Source of the DNA: Nocardiopsis gilva YIM 90087
GTDB taxonomy: Bacteria > Actinomycetota > Actinomycetes > Streptosporangiales > Streptosporangiaceae
Direction of reading: 5' to 3'
Assembly (NCBI RefSeq): GCF_002263495.1
Contig: NZ_CP022753.1
Location: 186,001 to 250,000 of the forward strand
DNA length: 64,000 nucleotides
The notes below the pieces were generated by a model. The model had not been told where the DNA came from, searched no databases, and saw only the letters and a list, made by a program, of their open reading frames with translations. Of this stretch, positions 24,928-34,142 are shown in pieces; positions within the stretch are counted from its first letter, which is position 1, and each line of letters starts with the position of its first letter. The translations under genes were made by a program, and so were the position numbers.

Positions 24928-25974
24928 ATGGACGCGACGGACGCGGGGCATGTGGTGGCCTTCTACGCGAACGCGCTGGAGCGCGCCTGCGTCGAGATCC
25001 CGGAGCCCGACGGGTCGGCGCGAGCGCGGGGGACGGCGCCGCGCACGCTGGAGGTCAGGGTCGAGCCCGACCACGGTGGACCTCCGTCCACCGTCATGCT
25101 CCTGGTCGATGACGGTGATCTCGTTGGCTACAAGGTCGCCGACGACGCCGACTCCCCCTCGGCGTGGTCCGCCGATCGGATACGCCTCACGGTCCCGGAG
25201 GGCGCACTGCGCGATGTGCGCAACGGGGCCGCCACCGGTACGGCGACGGTCATGTCCGGCCGCGTCGGCGTTGACACCGCCACGGTCTGGCCTGAGCTGG
25301 CCGAGCTGCGGCGAGCGACGCTCGGCCGCCGGTTCCAGCGGTATGTGGCCGCGCTGGGCGGAACAGGGCACGACAGCGCGCCGCCGACAACCCCGCACAC
25401 CGCCCAGGGCACCGATCTGGTCGCCGTCCTCGCCGCCCCCAACGGCGCTGACGGTGTCCTGAGCCCCATGGCGACCGGCCGCACCCGCGCCGCGTCCCTC
25501 CTCAGTGCCGATCTCGGCGCGACGCTGGTTCTCACCGGCGGCTTCGGCGCGCAGTTCAACACGACGGGACTCCCGCACTGGCGGCACTGCCTGCGGTGGT
25601 TGACGGCGCAGGGGCTACTGCCCGACCGGCCCCTGGTCGCGCTGGAGACGCGGCACACCTACGACGACGCGCTGTTCCTGCGTGAGCTGGCCGACACCCG
25701 TGCCATCGGCGACATCACCCTCGTCACCTCCGAGTACCACGCGGAGCGCGTTCGCTACATCCTCGACCTGGTCCTGCCGGAGGCGCGCGTCCACCCGGTC
25801 GCGCATCCCGCCCTGGCCACGGCGGAGGAGGCGCGGCTGCGCGCACACGAGGCGCACGCGCTCGGAAAGACCGTCGCGGCCACCGTGCTCTTCGGACCGG
25901 ACCGGCTCATCACGCCCTTGGAGTGCGCGGCGATCGACGCCGGTGAGCGATGGCGGCCCAAGGCGAACGGGTGA
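24928..25974 (+). CDS. YdcF/SanA-like DUF218 protein with N-terminal extension
   Basis: 348 residues. The DUF218 core begins near residue 155 with DLVAVLAAPNG and continues with TLVLTGGFGAQFNT, ALETRHTYDDALFLREL and TLVTSEYHAERVRYIL. The first 150 residues are not recognised. DUF218 proteins act in envelope biogenesis or bind nucleotide-like ligands. It follows the epimerase gene by 14 nt; together they may modify a cell-surface sugar (inference). Confidence 0.75.
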   Translation: MDATDAGHVVAFYANALERACVEIPEPDGSARARGTAPRTLEVRVEPDHGGPPSTVMLLVDDGDLVGYKVADDADSPSAWSADRIRLTVPEGALRDVRNGAATGTATVMSGRVGVDTATVWPELAELRRATLGRRFQRYVAALGGTGHDSAPPTTPHTAQGTDLVAVLAAPNGADGVLSPMATGRTRAASLLSADLGATLVLTGGFGAQFNTTGLPHWRHCLRWLTAQGLLPDRPLVALETRHTYDDALFLRELADTRAIGDITLVTSEYHAERVRYILDLVLPEARVHPVAHPALATAEEARLRAHEAHALGKTVAATVLFGPDRLITPLECAAIDAGERWRPKANG

Positions 25975-26204
25975 CGGAACCACCGAACCGGATGTGCTGT
26001 CCGCACTGACCGACCTTCGCGGACTGACCGTCGTCCCCGAAGAAGACGGGATCCGCATCGACATCTGGTGACCAGATGCTCAACAACTCGTATCGACCTC
26101 ATGCCGATGCGTCCGTTGTTCAAAGCTGAGGACGAGCGCCTCCAAGTGAGCCCACCTGTTTGTGTTCCTGTTCCACCAGCCACCCGGATTTGAGGAACCG
26201 CAGG

Positions 26205-26243
26205 ATGGATACAATGTTGATGATGCATGGTGTTGATATCCAT
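26205..26243. promoter_or_regulatory. Inverted repeat upstream of vapB-like gene
   Basis: ATGGATA (26205-26211) and TATCCAT (26237-26243) form an inverted repeat enclosing TGTTGAT direct repeats, 22 nt before the antitoxin start. VapBC operons repress themselves at such sites, so this is a candidate operator. Confidence 0.4.
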
Positions 26244-26264
26244 AAACACTAGAGGCGGTGCGCA

Positions 26265-26486
26265 GTGACCCTGACACAGATCGACATCGACTCCGACGCA
26301 CTGGCGGAAGCCATGCATCTATCGGGGGCCAGAACCAAGAAGGAGACCGTGAACACGGCTCTCCGCGAGTACACCGCCCGACACCGACGCATCGCGGCCC
26401 TAGAGCGCTACGCCAACCTGGCCTCGGGCTGGGACTACGAGGAATGGCGTCGACACCGAGACGAGGCCAAGGGATCAGGGGCGTGA
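26265..26486 (+). CDS. VapB-type antitoxin (ribbon-helix-helix)
   Basis: 73 residues starting at a GTG with GAGGCGG upstream. The N-terminal ribbon-helix-helix (MTLTQIDIDSDALAEAMHLS then TKKETVNTALREYTARHRRI) binds DNA, and the C-terminal helix with WDYEEW should block the toxin. It overlaps the toxin gene by GTGA. Confidence 0.85.
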   Translation: MTLTQIDIDSDALAEAMHLSGARTKKETVNTALREYTARHRRIAALERYANLASGWDYEEWRRHRDEAKGSGA

Positions 26487-26896
26487 TCCGGTACCTCATT
26501 GACTCCTCTGCACTCTGGCGAGTCTTGCGCGATGTCAAGTATCGAGACGCCTGGAGGGATGTCATCAGCGAGGGGGCGATCGGCTCGTGTCATCCACAAC
26601 GAGCGGAGTTTCGCCGGTCGGCACGGAACCTGGACGAGTACGAGCAGATGAACGACATGTTCACGGATCTCTATCCAGACGTGGGTGTCCCCAAGAACGC
26701 GTGGCAATGGATCGAGTCCGCGCAGTACAGACTGCTTCGTGGTGGCGCTCACCGCTCCATGTCCACCGTTGACCTCCTCATCGCCGCCACCGCATCCCAC
26801 CACGGCTTGGTCGTGCTGCACGACGACAACGACTACCGGGCCGCCTCTCAATACGTGACAGACCTACGTCAACGCAGCGTACGGTCCCTCCCCTAG
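26483..26896 (+). CDS. VapC-type PIN-domain toxin ribonuclease
   Basis: 137 residues starting at a GTG that overlaps the antitoxin stop. The PIN-domain acidic residues are visible in YLIDSSAL (first Asp), STVDLLIAA (central Asp) and LHDDNDYRA (C-terminal Asps), so Mg-dependent RNA cleavage is likely intact. VapC toxins cut tRNA or rRNA; the target here is unknown. Confidence 0.87.
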   Translation: MIRYLIDSSALWRVLRDVKYRDAWRDVISEGAIGSCHPQRAEFRRSARNLDEYEQMNDMFTDLYPDVGVPKNAWQWIESAQYRLLRGGAHRSMSTVDLLIAATASHHGLVVLHDDNDYRAASQYVTDLRQRSVRSLP

Positions 26897-26974
26897 CGTG
26901 ACCACATCCCATTGACCAGGGGGTTCTGTCGGCCCTGCCCTGGCGCTCGTGACGGCCTGATTCTGAGCTGTTGA

Positions 26975-26999
26975 CCTCAACATTGGTTCATGTTTGAGG
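26975..26999. promoter_or_regulatory. Palindromic operator candidate upstream of FMN reductase
   Basis: CCTCAACAT and ATGTTTGAGG are inverted repeats with one extra base, overlapping a TTGACC -35-like box at 26971, about 80 bp before the reductase start. A MarR- or HxlR-type regulator could bind it; none is encoded next to the gene. Confidence 0.4.
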
Positions 27000-27081
27000 A
27001 TGTCGACATGACGCGAAAGCCCCGCTGGGGCCGCGTTCACCGATACAGGTCGCTCACGAGCCTTGTTGAAAGGGATTCGTC

Positions 27082-27657
27082 ATGCCGTACAGCCCCCTCC
27101 GCCTCGCCGTGATCATGGCCAGCACCCGCGAAGGCCGATTCATCCCGACCATCACCGAGTGGATCGCCAAGCGGGCGCGAAACCACGGCGACCTGGAGGT
27201 CGACGTCATCGACCTGGCCGAGGCCCGGCTCCCCGACGTCCTCACCTTCGACCCGACACCCGACGCGGTCACCGCCCTGGCGCCGCGGTTGGACGCGGCC
27301 GACGCGTTCGTCGTGGTGACACCCGAGTACAACCACAGCTTCCCCGCCCCGCTCAAGACGGCCATCGACTGGTACCACGCGGAGTGGCGGGCCAAGCCGG
27401 TCGCGTTCGTCTCCTACGGCGGCATCTCCGGTGGCCTGCGCGCCGTCGAGCAGCTGCGCCAGATCTTCGCCGAGCTGCACGCGACCACCATCCGCGACAC
27501 GGTCAGCTTCCACAACGTCTGGGGCGAGTTCGACGCCCAGGGCCGGCCGGTGGACGCCGAGGGGGTCAACGCGGCCGCCAAGACCATGCTCGGCCAGCTC
27601 TCGTGGTGGGCCGACGCGCTGCGGGAGGCGCGCGTCAAGCAGCCCTACGCAGCCTAA
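27082..27657 (+). CDS. NADPH-dependent FMN reductase (flavodoxin-like)
   Basis: 191 residues with the FMN-binding loop MASTREGRFIPTITEW, VVTPEYNHSFPAPLKTAIDW (the EYN motif) and SYGGISGGLRAVEQL. This is the Azr/ChrR/NQO-like family that reduces quinones, azo dyes or chromate using NAD(P)H. AAAGGG lies 8 nt before the ATG. The gene is followed by a strong terminator. Confidence 0.9.
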   Translation: MPYSPLRLAVIMASTREGRFIPTITEWIAKRARNHGDLEVDVIDLAEARLPDVLTFDPTPDAVTALAPRLDAADAFVVVTPEYNHSFPAPLKTAIDWYHAEWRAKPVAFVSYGGISGGLRAVEQLRQIFAELHATTIRDTVSFHNVWGEFDAQGRPVDAEGVNAAAKTMLGQLSWWADALREARVKQPYAA

Positions 27658-27710
27658 CGACGGGCCCCAGGAGCCCGGTGGCCTGAGCCGCACGGGGACG
27701 CGAAACGACA

Positions 27711-27748
27711 ATGGCGCGTTCCGGGGTATCCGCCCCGGAACGCGCCAT
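27711..27748. terminator. Bidirectional terminator
   Basis: A 16-bp perfect stem (27711-27726 with 27733-27748) with a 6-nt loop lies between the convergent reductase and MurA-type genes. Confidence 0.85.
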
Positions 27749-27774
27749 GCCGATGCAACGCGGTGTGCGACCTC

Positions 27775-29304
27775 TTAGATGTCGCGGAAGATCTCGATCT
27801 GCGCGCCCACCGAGTTCAGCCGCTCGGCCAGCGCCTCGTAGCCGCGGTTGATGACGTAGACGTTGCGCAGCACCGACGTGCCCTCCGCCGCCATCATCGC
27901 CAGCAGGATGACGACCGCGGGCCGCAGCGCGGGCGGGCACATCATCTCCGACGCGCGCCAGCGCGTGGGGCCCTCGACGAGGAGGCGGTGCGGGTCGAGC
28001 AGCTTCACGCCCGCGCCGAGCCGGTTCAGCTCGGTGAGGTAGATGGCGCGGTTCTCGTATACCCAGTCATGGATCAGGGTCGAGCCCTCGGCCATCGCCG
28101 CGATCGCCGCGAAGAACGGCACGTTGTCGATGTTGAGCCCCGGGAAGGGCAGGGGGTGGATCTTGTCGATCGGCGAGCGCAGCTTGGACGGCTTCACCGT
28201 CAGGTCGACGAGGCGGGTGCGCCCGTTGTCGGCCGCGTACTCGGGCCCGCTGTCGTACTCCAGGCCCATCTCCCCCAAGACCGCCAGCTCGATCTCCAGG
28301 AACTCGATCGGCGCCCGGCGGATGGTCAGCTCGGAGGAGGTGACGACGGCCGCGCTCACCAGGCTCATCGCCTCGACCGGGTCCTCGGAGGGGGCGTAGT
28401 CGACGTCGACGTCGATCTCGGCCCGGCCCTTCACGCGCAGCGTGGTCGTGCCGATGCCCTCGATCTCCACGCCCAGCCGCTCCAGGAAGAAGCACAGGTC
28501 CTGGACCATGTAGTTGGAGCTGGCGTTGCGAATGATGGTTTCACGGTCGAGGCGGGCCGCGGCGAGCAGCGCGTTCTCGGTGACCGTGTCCCCGCGCTCG
28601 GTCAGCACGACGGGACGCTCCGGGGAGACGTCGCGGTCCACGGTCGCGTGGTAGGCCCCGTTGGTGGCGAGGACCTCCAGGCCGAACGGGCGCAGCGCCG
28701 TCATGTGCGGCTGGACGGTGCGGGTGCCCAGGTCGCACCCGCCGGCGTAGGGCAGCTTGAAACTGTCGACGCGGTGCATGAGCGGACCCAGGAGCATGAT
28801 GACGCTGCGGGTCCGGCGCGCCGCCTCCTCGTCCATGGAGTCCAGGTCGAGGGCCATCGGGGGTACGATCTCCAGATCGCTGCCCTCGTTGATCCAGCGG
28901 CTGCGCACGCCGATGCTCTCCAGCACTTCGAGGATGCGGTAGACCTCCTCGATGCGTGCGACACGGCGAAGAATGGTGCGACCCTTGTTGAGGAGGGAAG
29001 CGCACAGCAGCGCCACGCAGGCGTTCTTGCTGGTCTTGACGTCAATACTGCCGGACAGGGGACGGCCGCCGACGACACGCAGGTGCATCGGACCGGAGTA
29101 GCCGAGGGAGATGATCTCGCTGTCCAGCGCCTCGCCGATGCGAGCGATCATCTCAAGGCTGACGTTCTGATGCCCCTTCTCCATGCGATTGACAGCGCTC
29201 TGGCTGGTTCCCAGCGACTCCGCAAGCTGCGCTTGGGTCCAGCCGCGGTGGCGGCGGGCATCCCGAATGAGCTTGCCGATCCGTGCAAGGTAGTCATCTG
29301 CCAT
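27775..29304 (-). CDS. HTH-fused MurA-type UDP-GlcNAc enolpyruvyl transferase
   Basis: 509 residues. Residues 13-60 are an XRE helix-turn-helix (GWTQAQLAESLGTSQSAVNR), and residues 73-509 an EPSP-synthase-fold MurA domain. The catalytic lysine-asparagine pair (SKNA, 92-95) and the fosfomycin-target cysteine (GGCDLGTRTVQPH, Cys190) are present, so PEP transfer to UDP-GlcNAc is plausible. Actinobacteria often carry this fused second MurA. The ATG at 29304 begins the HTH domain; the open frame continues to 29499 without support. A perfect 14-bp palindrome lies 15 bp upstream, so the protein may repress its own gene. Confidence 0.85.
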   Translation of the reverse strand: MADDYLARIGKLIRDARRHRGWTQAQLAESLGTSQSAVNRMEKGHQNVSLEMIARIGEALDSEIISLGYSGPMHLRVVGGRPLSGSIDVKTSKNACVALLCASLLNKGRTILRRVARIEEVYRILEVLESIGVRSRWINEGSDLEIVPPMALDLDSMDEEAARRTRSVIMLLGPLMHRVDSFKLPYAGGCDLGTRTVQPHMTALRPFGLEVLATNGAYHATVDRDVSPERPVVLTERGDTVTENALLAAARLDRETIIRNASSNYMVQDLCFFLERLGVEIEGIGTTTLRVKGRAEIDVDVDYAPSEDPVEAMSLVSAAVVTSSELTIRRAPIEFLEIELAVLGEMGLEYDSGPEYAADNGRTRLVDLTVKPSKLRSPIDKIHPLPFPGLNIDNVPFFAAIAAMAEGSTLIHDWVYENRAIYLTELNRLGAGVKLLDPHRLLVEGPTRWRASEMMCPPALRPAVVILLAMMAAEGTSVLRNVYVINRGYEALAERLNSVGAQIEIFRDI

Positions 29305-29318
29305 AAGAAGTGACCGTA

Positions 29319-29332
29319 TCTCATATATGAGA
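29319..29332. promoter_or_regulatory. Perfect palindrome at the HTH-MurA promoter
   Basis: TCTCATATATGAGA is a perfect 14-bp palindrome in GC-rich DNA, 15 bp upstream of the start codon of a gene encoding an HTH protein. It is a likely self-regulatory operator and overlaps any -10 box (CATATAT). Confidence 0.6.
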
Positions 29333-29708
29333 CTCAAGTGACAAGTACCCGCTCCAGGAGGCAAATCCGGACGGATCCGACGCGCGGTTGGGCACCGCAT
29401 CGATCCTGGCGTCCCGGGCGTGAGCACCGTGTAAGGCTGCCCCCCGTGAGTCCGCTCACTCCATCCGATCGCACCCGGTGAAGGCACCCGCGCCGACACG
29501 CCGAGACGCCACCCCCTAACTCCTGAGATGACGCCAGATGATCAAAAGTTCCGCCCGAGAGGCCGGAAATCGAGTGGTCAGCCCCACATCGACCAGGATG
29601 TCCGCCCCGTCCCCGTCGAGTGAACCAGGACTCCGGGCCGGATCCGCCCGCGCCCGCTACCCTCGATGGAGCCCGAGCACGCTCCGACCATCGGAAACGG
29701 ACCCCGTG

Positions 29709-30368
29709 ATGAACCGTCTCATCCAGACCGCAGCGGCCGGGGTGGCCGGCGCCGCCCTGCTCGCCTCCGCCGCCTGCGGTTCCGAGGCGGCGAGCGAGGA
29801 ACCCGGCGCGAAGGCCGCGTCCCCCGACAGCTCCGCCGACTACGAGGCCGTCGCGACGGTCGAGGGTGCCACGCTGAGCACCAGCGAGGGCGACATCGAG
29901 GTCACCCTCTTCCCGAAGCAGGCGCCGACGACGGTCCGCAACTTCGTCGAGCTCGCGGAAGGGTCCAAAACCGCCAACCCGACCACCGGCGACGACCGCT
30001 TCTACGACGGCACGATCTTCCACCGGGTCATCGAGGACTTCATGATCCAGGGCGGCGACCCCCTGGGCACCGGCACGGGCGGCCCCGGCTACACCTTCCC
30101 CGACGAGATCGACCCCGACCTCACCTTCGACGCCCCGGGCAAGCTGGCGATGGCCAACTCCGGTCCGAACACCAACGGCTCCCAGTTCTTCATCACCACG
30201 GCTCCCACACGCCACCTCGACGGCAAGCACACCATCTTCGGCGAGGTCGCCGACGACGAGGGGCAGCAGGTGGCCGAGGCCATCTCCGCGGTCGACAAAG
30301 ACGCCTCGGACAAGCCGGTCGAGGACGTCGTGCTGGAGTCGGTCACGATCCACCGGTCCGACGACTGA
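29709..30368 (+). CDS. Cyclophilin-type peptidyl-prolyl isomerase lipoprotein
   Basis: 219 residues. A signal peptide ending in SAACG (lipobox cysteine about residue 21) anchors the protein outside the membrane. The cyclophilin domain runs from about residue 55: [39 protein letters not shown] and HTIFGEV hold the catalytic Arg, Gln and aromatic residues. It helps fold secreted proteins. The end overlaps the convergent PBP gene by 26 bp. Confidence 0.92.
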   Translation: MNRLIQTAAAGVAGAALLASAACGSEAASEEPGAKAASPDSSADYEAVATVEGATLSTSEGDIEVTLFPKQAPTTVRNFVELAEGSKTANPTTGDDRFYDGTIFHRVIEDFMIQGGDPLGTGTGGPGYTFPDEIDPDLTFDAPGKLAMANSGPNTNGSQFFITTAPTRHLDGKHTIFGEVADDEGQQVAEAISAVDKDASDKPVEDVVLESVTIHRSDD

Positions 30369-32364
30369 CCTGATTCCACCCGTGGGTCGCCGTCTCATCG
30401 CCGAAGCCCCGCACCTCCTGGCCCTGCATCGCCTCGGCCATGAAGGCGGTCCACACCTTCGCTGACGTGCTGCCACCGGTGACCTCCTCGACCCCGGGGA
30501 TCTTCAGTGGTTCGCCGTCGGGGCGGCTCAGGCTGACGGCGGTGGCCAGCTGCGGCGTGTACCCGGCGAACCAGGCCGACCGCGCGTTGCCGTAGGTGCC
30601 CGTCACCCCGGCGACCGGCTGCCCGGTGGGCAGGACCGCGTCGATCCCCGGCGCGCGGTGCACCGCCTCGTTCATCGCGAAGGTCGCGTCGAGCGCCGTC
30701 GCGGCGCTGAAGGCGCGCGTGCCCCGCTCCAGCCGCGCGGCGTCCACGGGCTCCAGCACACGCCCGTTGACGTCGGTGACCTTGGTGATCATGTGGCGCG
30801 GCTTGTGCAGTCCCCCGTTGGCGAAGGTCGCGAAGCCGCTCGCCTGGTCGAGGGCGGTGAGCTGAAAGGTGCCCGACGCGATGCTCGGCTCCATGGCCGC
30901 CGTCTCGAACTGCTCTTCGTCGACCCCGGCCTTGCGCGCGGTCTCGGTCACGCTCTCGGGGCCGATCTTCACCACGGTCTCGACAAAGGGCACGTCGGCG
31001 GATTCCACGGTCGCCTGCAGGAGGTCGGTCGCCCCACCGGTTCCCCCGGCGTCCCGGCCGCCCCCGCCGAAGGGACCGGGGATATCGGCACTCCGCGTCT
31101 CCGGCCGCCCGATGCCCTGCTCCAGCGCCGCCGCCAGCACATAGGGCTGGAACGTCGCCCCCGCCTGGGTGCGCTGCACCAGCGAGTGGTCCAGCTCGTT
31201 GACGAAGTCCGCCCCGCCGTGGAACGCGCGGATCTCCCCGGTCGCCGGGTCGACCGCGGCCAATCCCTTGTTGGTGCCCTCCGGCAGGTCCGGCAGGGCC
31301 GTGTCGAACGCCTTCTCCGCGGTCTTCATCAGGCGCTCGTTCAGCGACGTCTCGACCTCGTACCCGCCCGCCGCGATCTGCGCGTCGGACAGCCCGTAGC
31401 GCTCGCGCAGCTCCCGCTCGACCGCGAGCTTGATGTAGCCCTTGAAGCCGGACAGGCTCGTACCCGGCGTGTAGTCCACCGTCTCGGGGAACTCCAGCGC
31501 GTCGGCCTCCGCCTGGGAGATGCCGTGCTCGGGGTCGTCCTCGTGCATGGCCACCATGCCGTCCACGGCGTAGGCCCACCGGTCCTTGAGGACCTCCTCC
31601 ATCTCCGAGCCGGGGGTGACGTTCTCGAAGTTGGCCGGCTGCTGGATGATCGCGCCGATGAACGCGCCCTCGGCGGCGTCCAGGTCCTCCACGTCCTTGC
31701 CGAAGTAGGCCTGGGCCGCCGCCTGGACGCCGTAGGCCTCGCGCCCGAAGTAGATGGTGTTCAGGTACTGCGTGAGGATCTCCCCGGGCGGCAGCGTGCG
31801 TCCGACCTTGATCGATATCAGGATCTCCTTGACCTTGCGGGTGTAGGAGCGCTCCTGGGAGAGGCCGTCGTAGTAGTTCCGCGCCATCTGCTGGGTGATG
31901 GTGGAGCCCCCGCCCGCGCTGCCGCCGGACAGCACGGCGCGCGCCAAGCCCACGGGCGAGACCCCCGGCTCGGTATAGAAGTTCCGCTGCTCGGAACCGA
32001 GGACGCCGTTGATCACCGTCTCGGGGATCTGGTCCTCGCTAACAGGGATCCGCTTCAGCTTGCCGACGGTGAGGGCCTCACCGCCATCGTCATAGGCGAT
32101 GCTGCTGCCGACCAGCAGCGCGCGTTCCTGCGGCTGGAGGTCGCGGGGGTCCGGCGTCTGCGTGTAGGCGACCACGAACACGGCCACCAGTGCGCCCAGG
32201 CCCAGCACGCTGGTGGCCGCAAGCGGTTTCCACGCCCGGGCGATCAGCCGCCGGGTGCGGTGCAGCCGCCGACCGCCGTTCTTCGGCGCACCATCGGTGG
32301 CGGTCCGCCGGTGCCGCGGCGTCCGCGGTCGTCGCGTGGAGTCCGTCCGTCCTCGTCTGCCCAT
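30343..32364 (-). CDS. Class A PBP-like glycosyltransferase with substituted transpeptidase motifs
   Basis: 673 residues: cytoplasmic basic tail, one membrane helix (about 47-68), GT51 domain (about 80-260) and penicillin-binding domain (about 365-645). The GT51 motifs are intact ([12 protein letters not shown] with Glu125, [41 protein letters not shown]), so glycan polymerisation is expected. All three transpeptidase motifs are changed: STFK is ATFQ (403-406), SxN is SAD (455-457) and KTGT is VTGT (587-590). Peptide cross-linking and penicillin acylation should therefore be lost. The remaining fold ([19 protein letters not shown]) is well kept, so the domain may be structural. Confidence 0.88.
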   Translation of the reverse strand: MGRRGRTDSTRRPRTPRHRRTATDGAPKNGGRRLHRTRRLIARAWKPLAATSVLGLGALVAVFVVAYTQTPDPRDLQPQERALLVGSSIAYDDGGEALTVGKLKRIPVSEDQIPETVINGVLGSEQRNFYTEPGVSPVGLARAVLSGGSAGGGSTITQQMARNYYDGLSQERSYTRKVKEILISIKVGRTLPPGEILTQYLNTIYFGREAYGVQAAAQAYFGKDVEDLDAAEGAFIGAIIQQPANFENVTPGSEMEEVLKDRWAYAVDGMVAMHEDDPEHGISQAEADALEFPETVDYTPGTSLSGFKGYIKLAVERELRERYGLSDAQIAAGGYEVETSLNERLMKTAEKAFDTALPDLPEGTNKGLAAVDPATGEIRAFHGGADFVNELDHSLVQRTQAGATFQPYVLAAALEQGIGRPETRSADIPGPFGGGGRDAGGTGGATDLLQATVESADVPFVETVVKIGPESVTETARKAGVDEEQFETAAMEPSIASGTFQLTALDQASGFATFANGGLHKPRHMITKVTDVNGRVLEPVDAARLERGTRAFSAATALDATFAMNEAVHRAPGIDAVLPTGQPVAGVTGTYGNARSAWFAGYTPQLATAVSLSRPDGEPLKIPGVEEVTGGSTSAKVWTAFMAEAMQGQEVRGFGDETATHGWNQVSRRTGGS

Positions 32365-32804
32365 GCTTCGCGCCCCGGTCGTGGTGCGCCCCGCGCGAAG
32401 GCACCGCCCACCCGTCAGGGGCGCCCGGGCAAGCGGTCCCCGCCCGGCATTTCCGAAGGCTGGCGGAGAAACGCGACGAACCCGTGTGGACGGCGTGATG
32501 ATCTCGTGTTCGTTTCCCCGCCGTTGTGTAACAACCTCTCGCGCGCCGCGCGCGGATTCGATCGATCCGGTTCCAGTGGCCGCTGCGTCGCGCTCCGCCG
32601 TCGTGGGGATCGATGGTGGGTGCCGAGGCGGAGGCGCGTGATAGCGTTCCCGCTTCCCGGACGATTGTTGTTCACATTCAACGACTTTCGGCTAGCCGGA
32701 AGCGTGTCACCCGGTATACGATCAGTTCACATCACTACGTGCCACGAAATCGGCACTTTCTGTGAAATTCTCGTTCTTCTTGATCATCCACCTCGCTGAG
32801 ATGA
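32365..32804. other. Intergenic region upstream of the PBP-like gene
   Basis: 440 bp between divergent genes. Open frames here look like shadows with strong Arg bias. The part from 32640 to 32800 is less GC-rich and probably holds the plus-strand promoter. Nothing else was recognised. Confidence 0.5.
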
Positions 32805-33107
32805 ATGATGGCTTCCGTGGATCCCCTGCTGCGCAACCGTGCTCTTCTCCCCCTCCAGCCCTCACCCGCGCGTGGGCAGCGCCCCGTCCTCGGCCTCGAC
32901 GACTCCGGGGGGTACTCGTATTCGACGCTGACCGCCGAGATGACCGAGTGGCTCGACCAGAACAGCGTCATGACCGTGGTCTGCGGCGACGAACACGGCC
33001 GCGGCCTGCTGAGCAGCGCGGCGTGGGTCGCTGGTGAACGCCTGTCCTGCTCGGTCCGGTCCCGCTGCCACGGCCGGAACATGACGATCTGGGTGGAGAA
33101 GCCCTGA
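32805..33107 (+). CDS. Small hypothetical protein
   Basis: 100 residues, soluble. A disordered start leads to a core with LGLDDSGGYSYSTLTAEMTE, VVCGDEH and RNMTIWVEK. Three cysteines are present. Codon use is typical of the genome, which supports coding. No function is recognised. The ATG at 32805 or the next one at 32808 could be used. Confidence 0.5.
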   Translation: MMASVDPLLRNRALLPLQPSPARGQRPVLGLDDSGGYSYSTLTAEMTEWLDQNSVMTVVCGDEHGRGLLSSAAWVAGERLSCSVRSRCHGRNMTIWVEKP

Positions 33108-33164
33108 GGCGGTGTCCAGGCGCCCGGGCCACGGACGCCGCGTCCGCCGCGAGCCCCGTGGCCG

Positions 33165-33461
33165 TCAGTCGCAGGGGCGGCGCAGGCGCTGCGCCCGGTC
33201 GGCCTGGTCGGCCAGATCCAGCAGTGAGGACGCGAGCTCACGGATGGCCTGGGGGCTCAGCCGGTAGTAGGTGAAGCGGCCGGACGGCTCGGCCGTGACG
33301 AACCCCGCCTCGCGCAGGATCTTGAGATGGTGGCTGATGGTGGGCTGCCGCGCGCCCGTCTCCTCGATGAGGTGGCACGTGCACATCTGCTCGCTGGCGA
33401 GGAGCCGGACGATACGTGCACGCAGTGGATCGCCGAGCAGCTTCACGGCGGCCCCGTCCAT
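33165..33461 (-). CDS. ArsR-family metalloregulator
   Basis: 98 residues from an ATG at 33461, decided by GGGAGG 5 nt upstream. The winged helix is visible (RQPTISHHLKILREAGFV, then the wing GRFTYYRL). A CTCH motif before the recognition helix matches the arsenic-binding position of classical ArsR proteins (usually CVC), so As(III) or Sb(III) should release it from DNA. It lies 202 bp after arsC on the same strand as the arsenic operon. Confidence 0.87.
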   Translation of the reverse strand: MDGAAVKLLGDPLRARIVRLLASEQMCTCHLIEETGARQPTISHHLKILREAGFVTAEPSGRFTYYRLSPQAIRELASSLLDLADQADRAQRLRRPCD

Positions 33462-33663
33462 GGTGCCTCCCGAGGAGATCAACATGCCTTGATAGCACCA
33501 CGCTTTTTATACGTCCGTCAAATGCCCAGCATCGGCACGACACCGTCCGACCGGGGCCGCCCCGGCCCCGGTCTGTCGGCCCGGGGCCGGGGCCCGGGAC
33601 CGGTCGGGCGGCCGCTCTCCCCTCATCAGCGACCACCGCCGGTCCGGTTCATGCCCCCGTTCA

Positions 33664-34077
33664 TCAGGTGCGCGCGGGCAGGCCCAGCTCGCCCAAGAGC
33701 CGCTCCACCCGAGAGCGAATCTCATCACGCACCGGCCGGACCTTATCAAGGGGCTGTCCCGCCGGATCGTCCAGCTCCCAGTCGAGGTACCGCTTGCCCG
33801 GAAAGACCGGGCAGGTGTCGCCGCAGCCCATCGTGATCACCACGTCGCTGGCCTCCACCGCCTCGGGGGTCAGGACCTTGGGCGTGTTGGCGGAGATATC
33901 GATTCCGACCTCGCGCATCGCCTCGGCGGCGATCGGGTTGATCCGCTCGCCCGGTTCCGAGCCGGCCGATCGCACCTCGACGGCGCCGCCGGAGAGGTGC
34001 GTCAGGAACCCGGCCGCCATCTGGGAGCGGCCCGCGTTGTGTACGCAGACGAAGAGGACACTGGGTTTCGTGGACAT
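33664..34077 (-). CDS. arsC: Arsenate reductase (low-molecular-weight phosphatase fold)
   Basis: 137 residues. The P-loop CVHNAGRSQ (C-x5-R) is the arsenate-binding active site, and DVVITMGCGDTCPVFPG holds the further cysteines used for the disulfide relay to thioredoxin or mycoredoxin. It reduces As(V) to As(III) for export. The ATG at 34077 follows AAGGTGG. It is 65 bp downstream of the ACR3 gene, on the same strand. Confidence 0.92.
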   Translation of the reverse strand: MSTKPSVLFVCVHNAGRSQMAAGFLTHLSGGAVEVRSAGSEPGERINPIAAEAMREVGIDISANTPKVLTPEAVEASDVVITMGCGDTCPVFPGKRYLDWELDDPAGQPLDKVRPVRDEIRSRVERLLGELGLPART

Positions 34078-34142
34078 GTTCCACCTTTTCATTGCGGCGG
34101 GTCGTCGGAGGATTGGGGAGACGAGGGCAGCGGCGGCCCCAG

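Noticed and set aside
27763-29313. 516-residue plus-strand frame opposite the HTH-MurA gene
   Set aside because: Shadow frame with biased composition; the minus strand has a complete conserved enzyme.
30658-32799. 713-residue plus-strand frame opposite the PBP-like gene
   Set aside because: Composition-driven shadow; the minus strand shows GT51 and PBP motifs.
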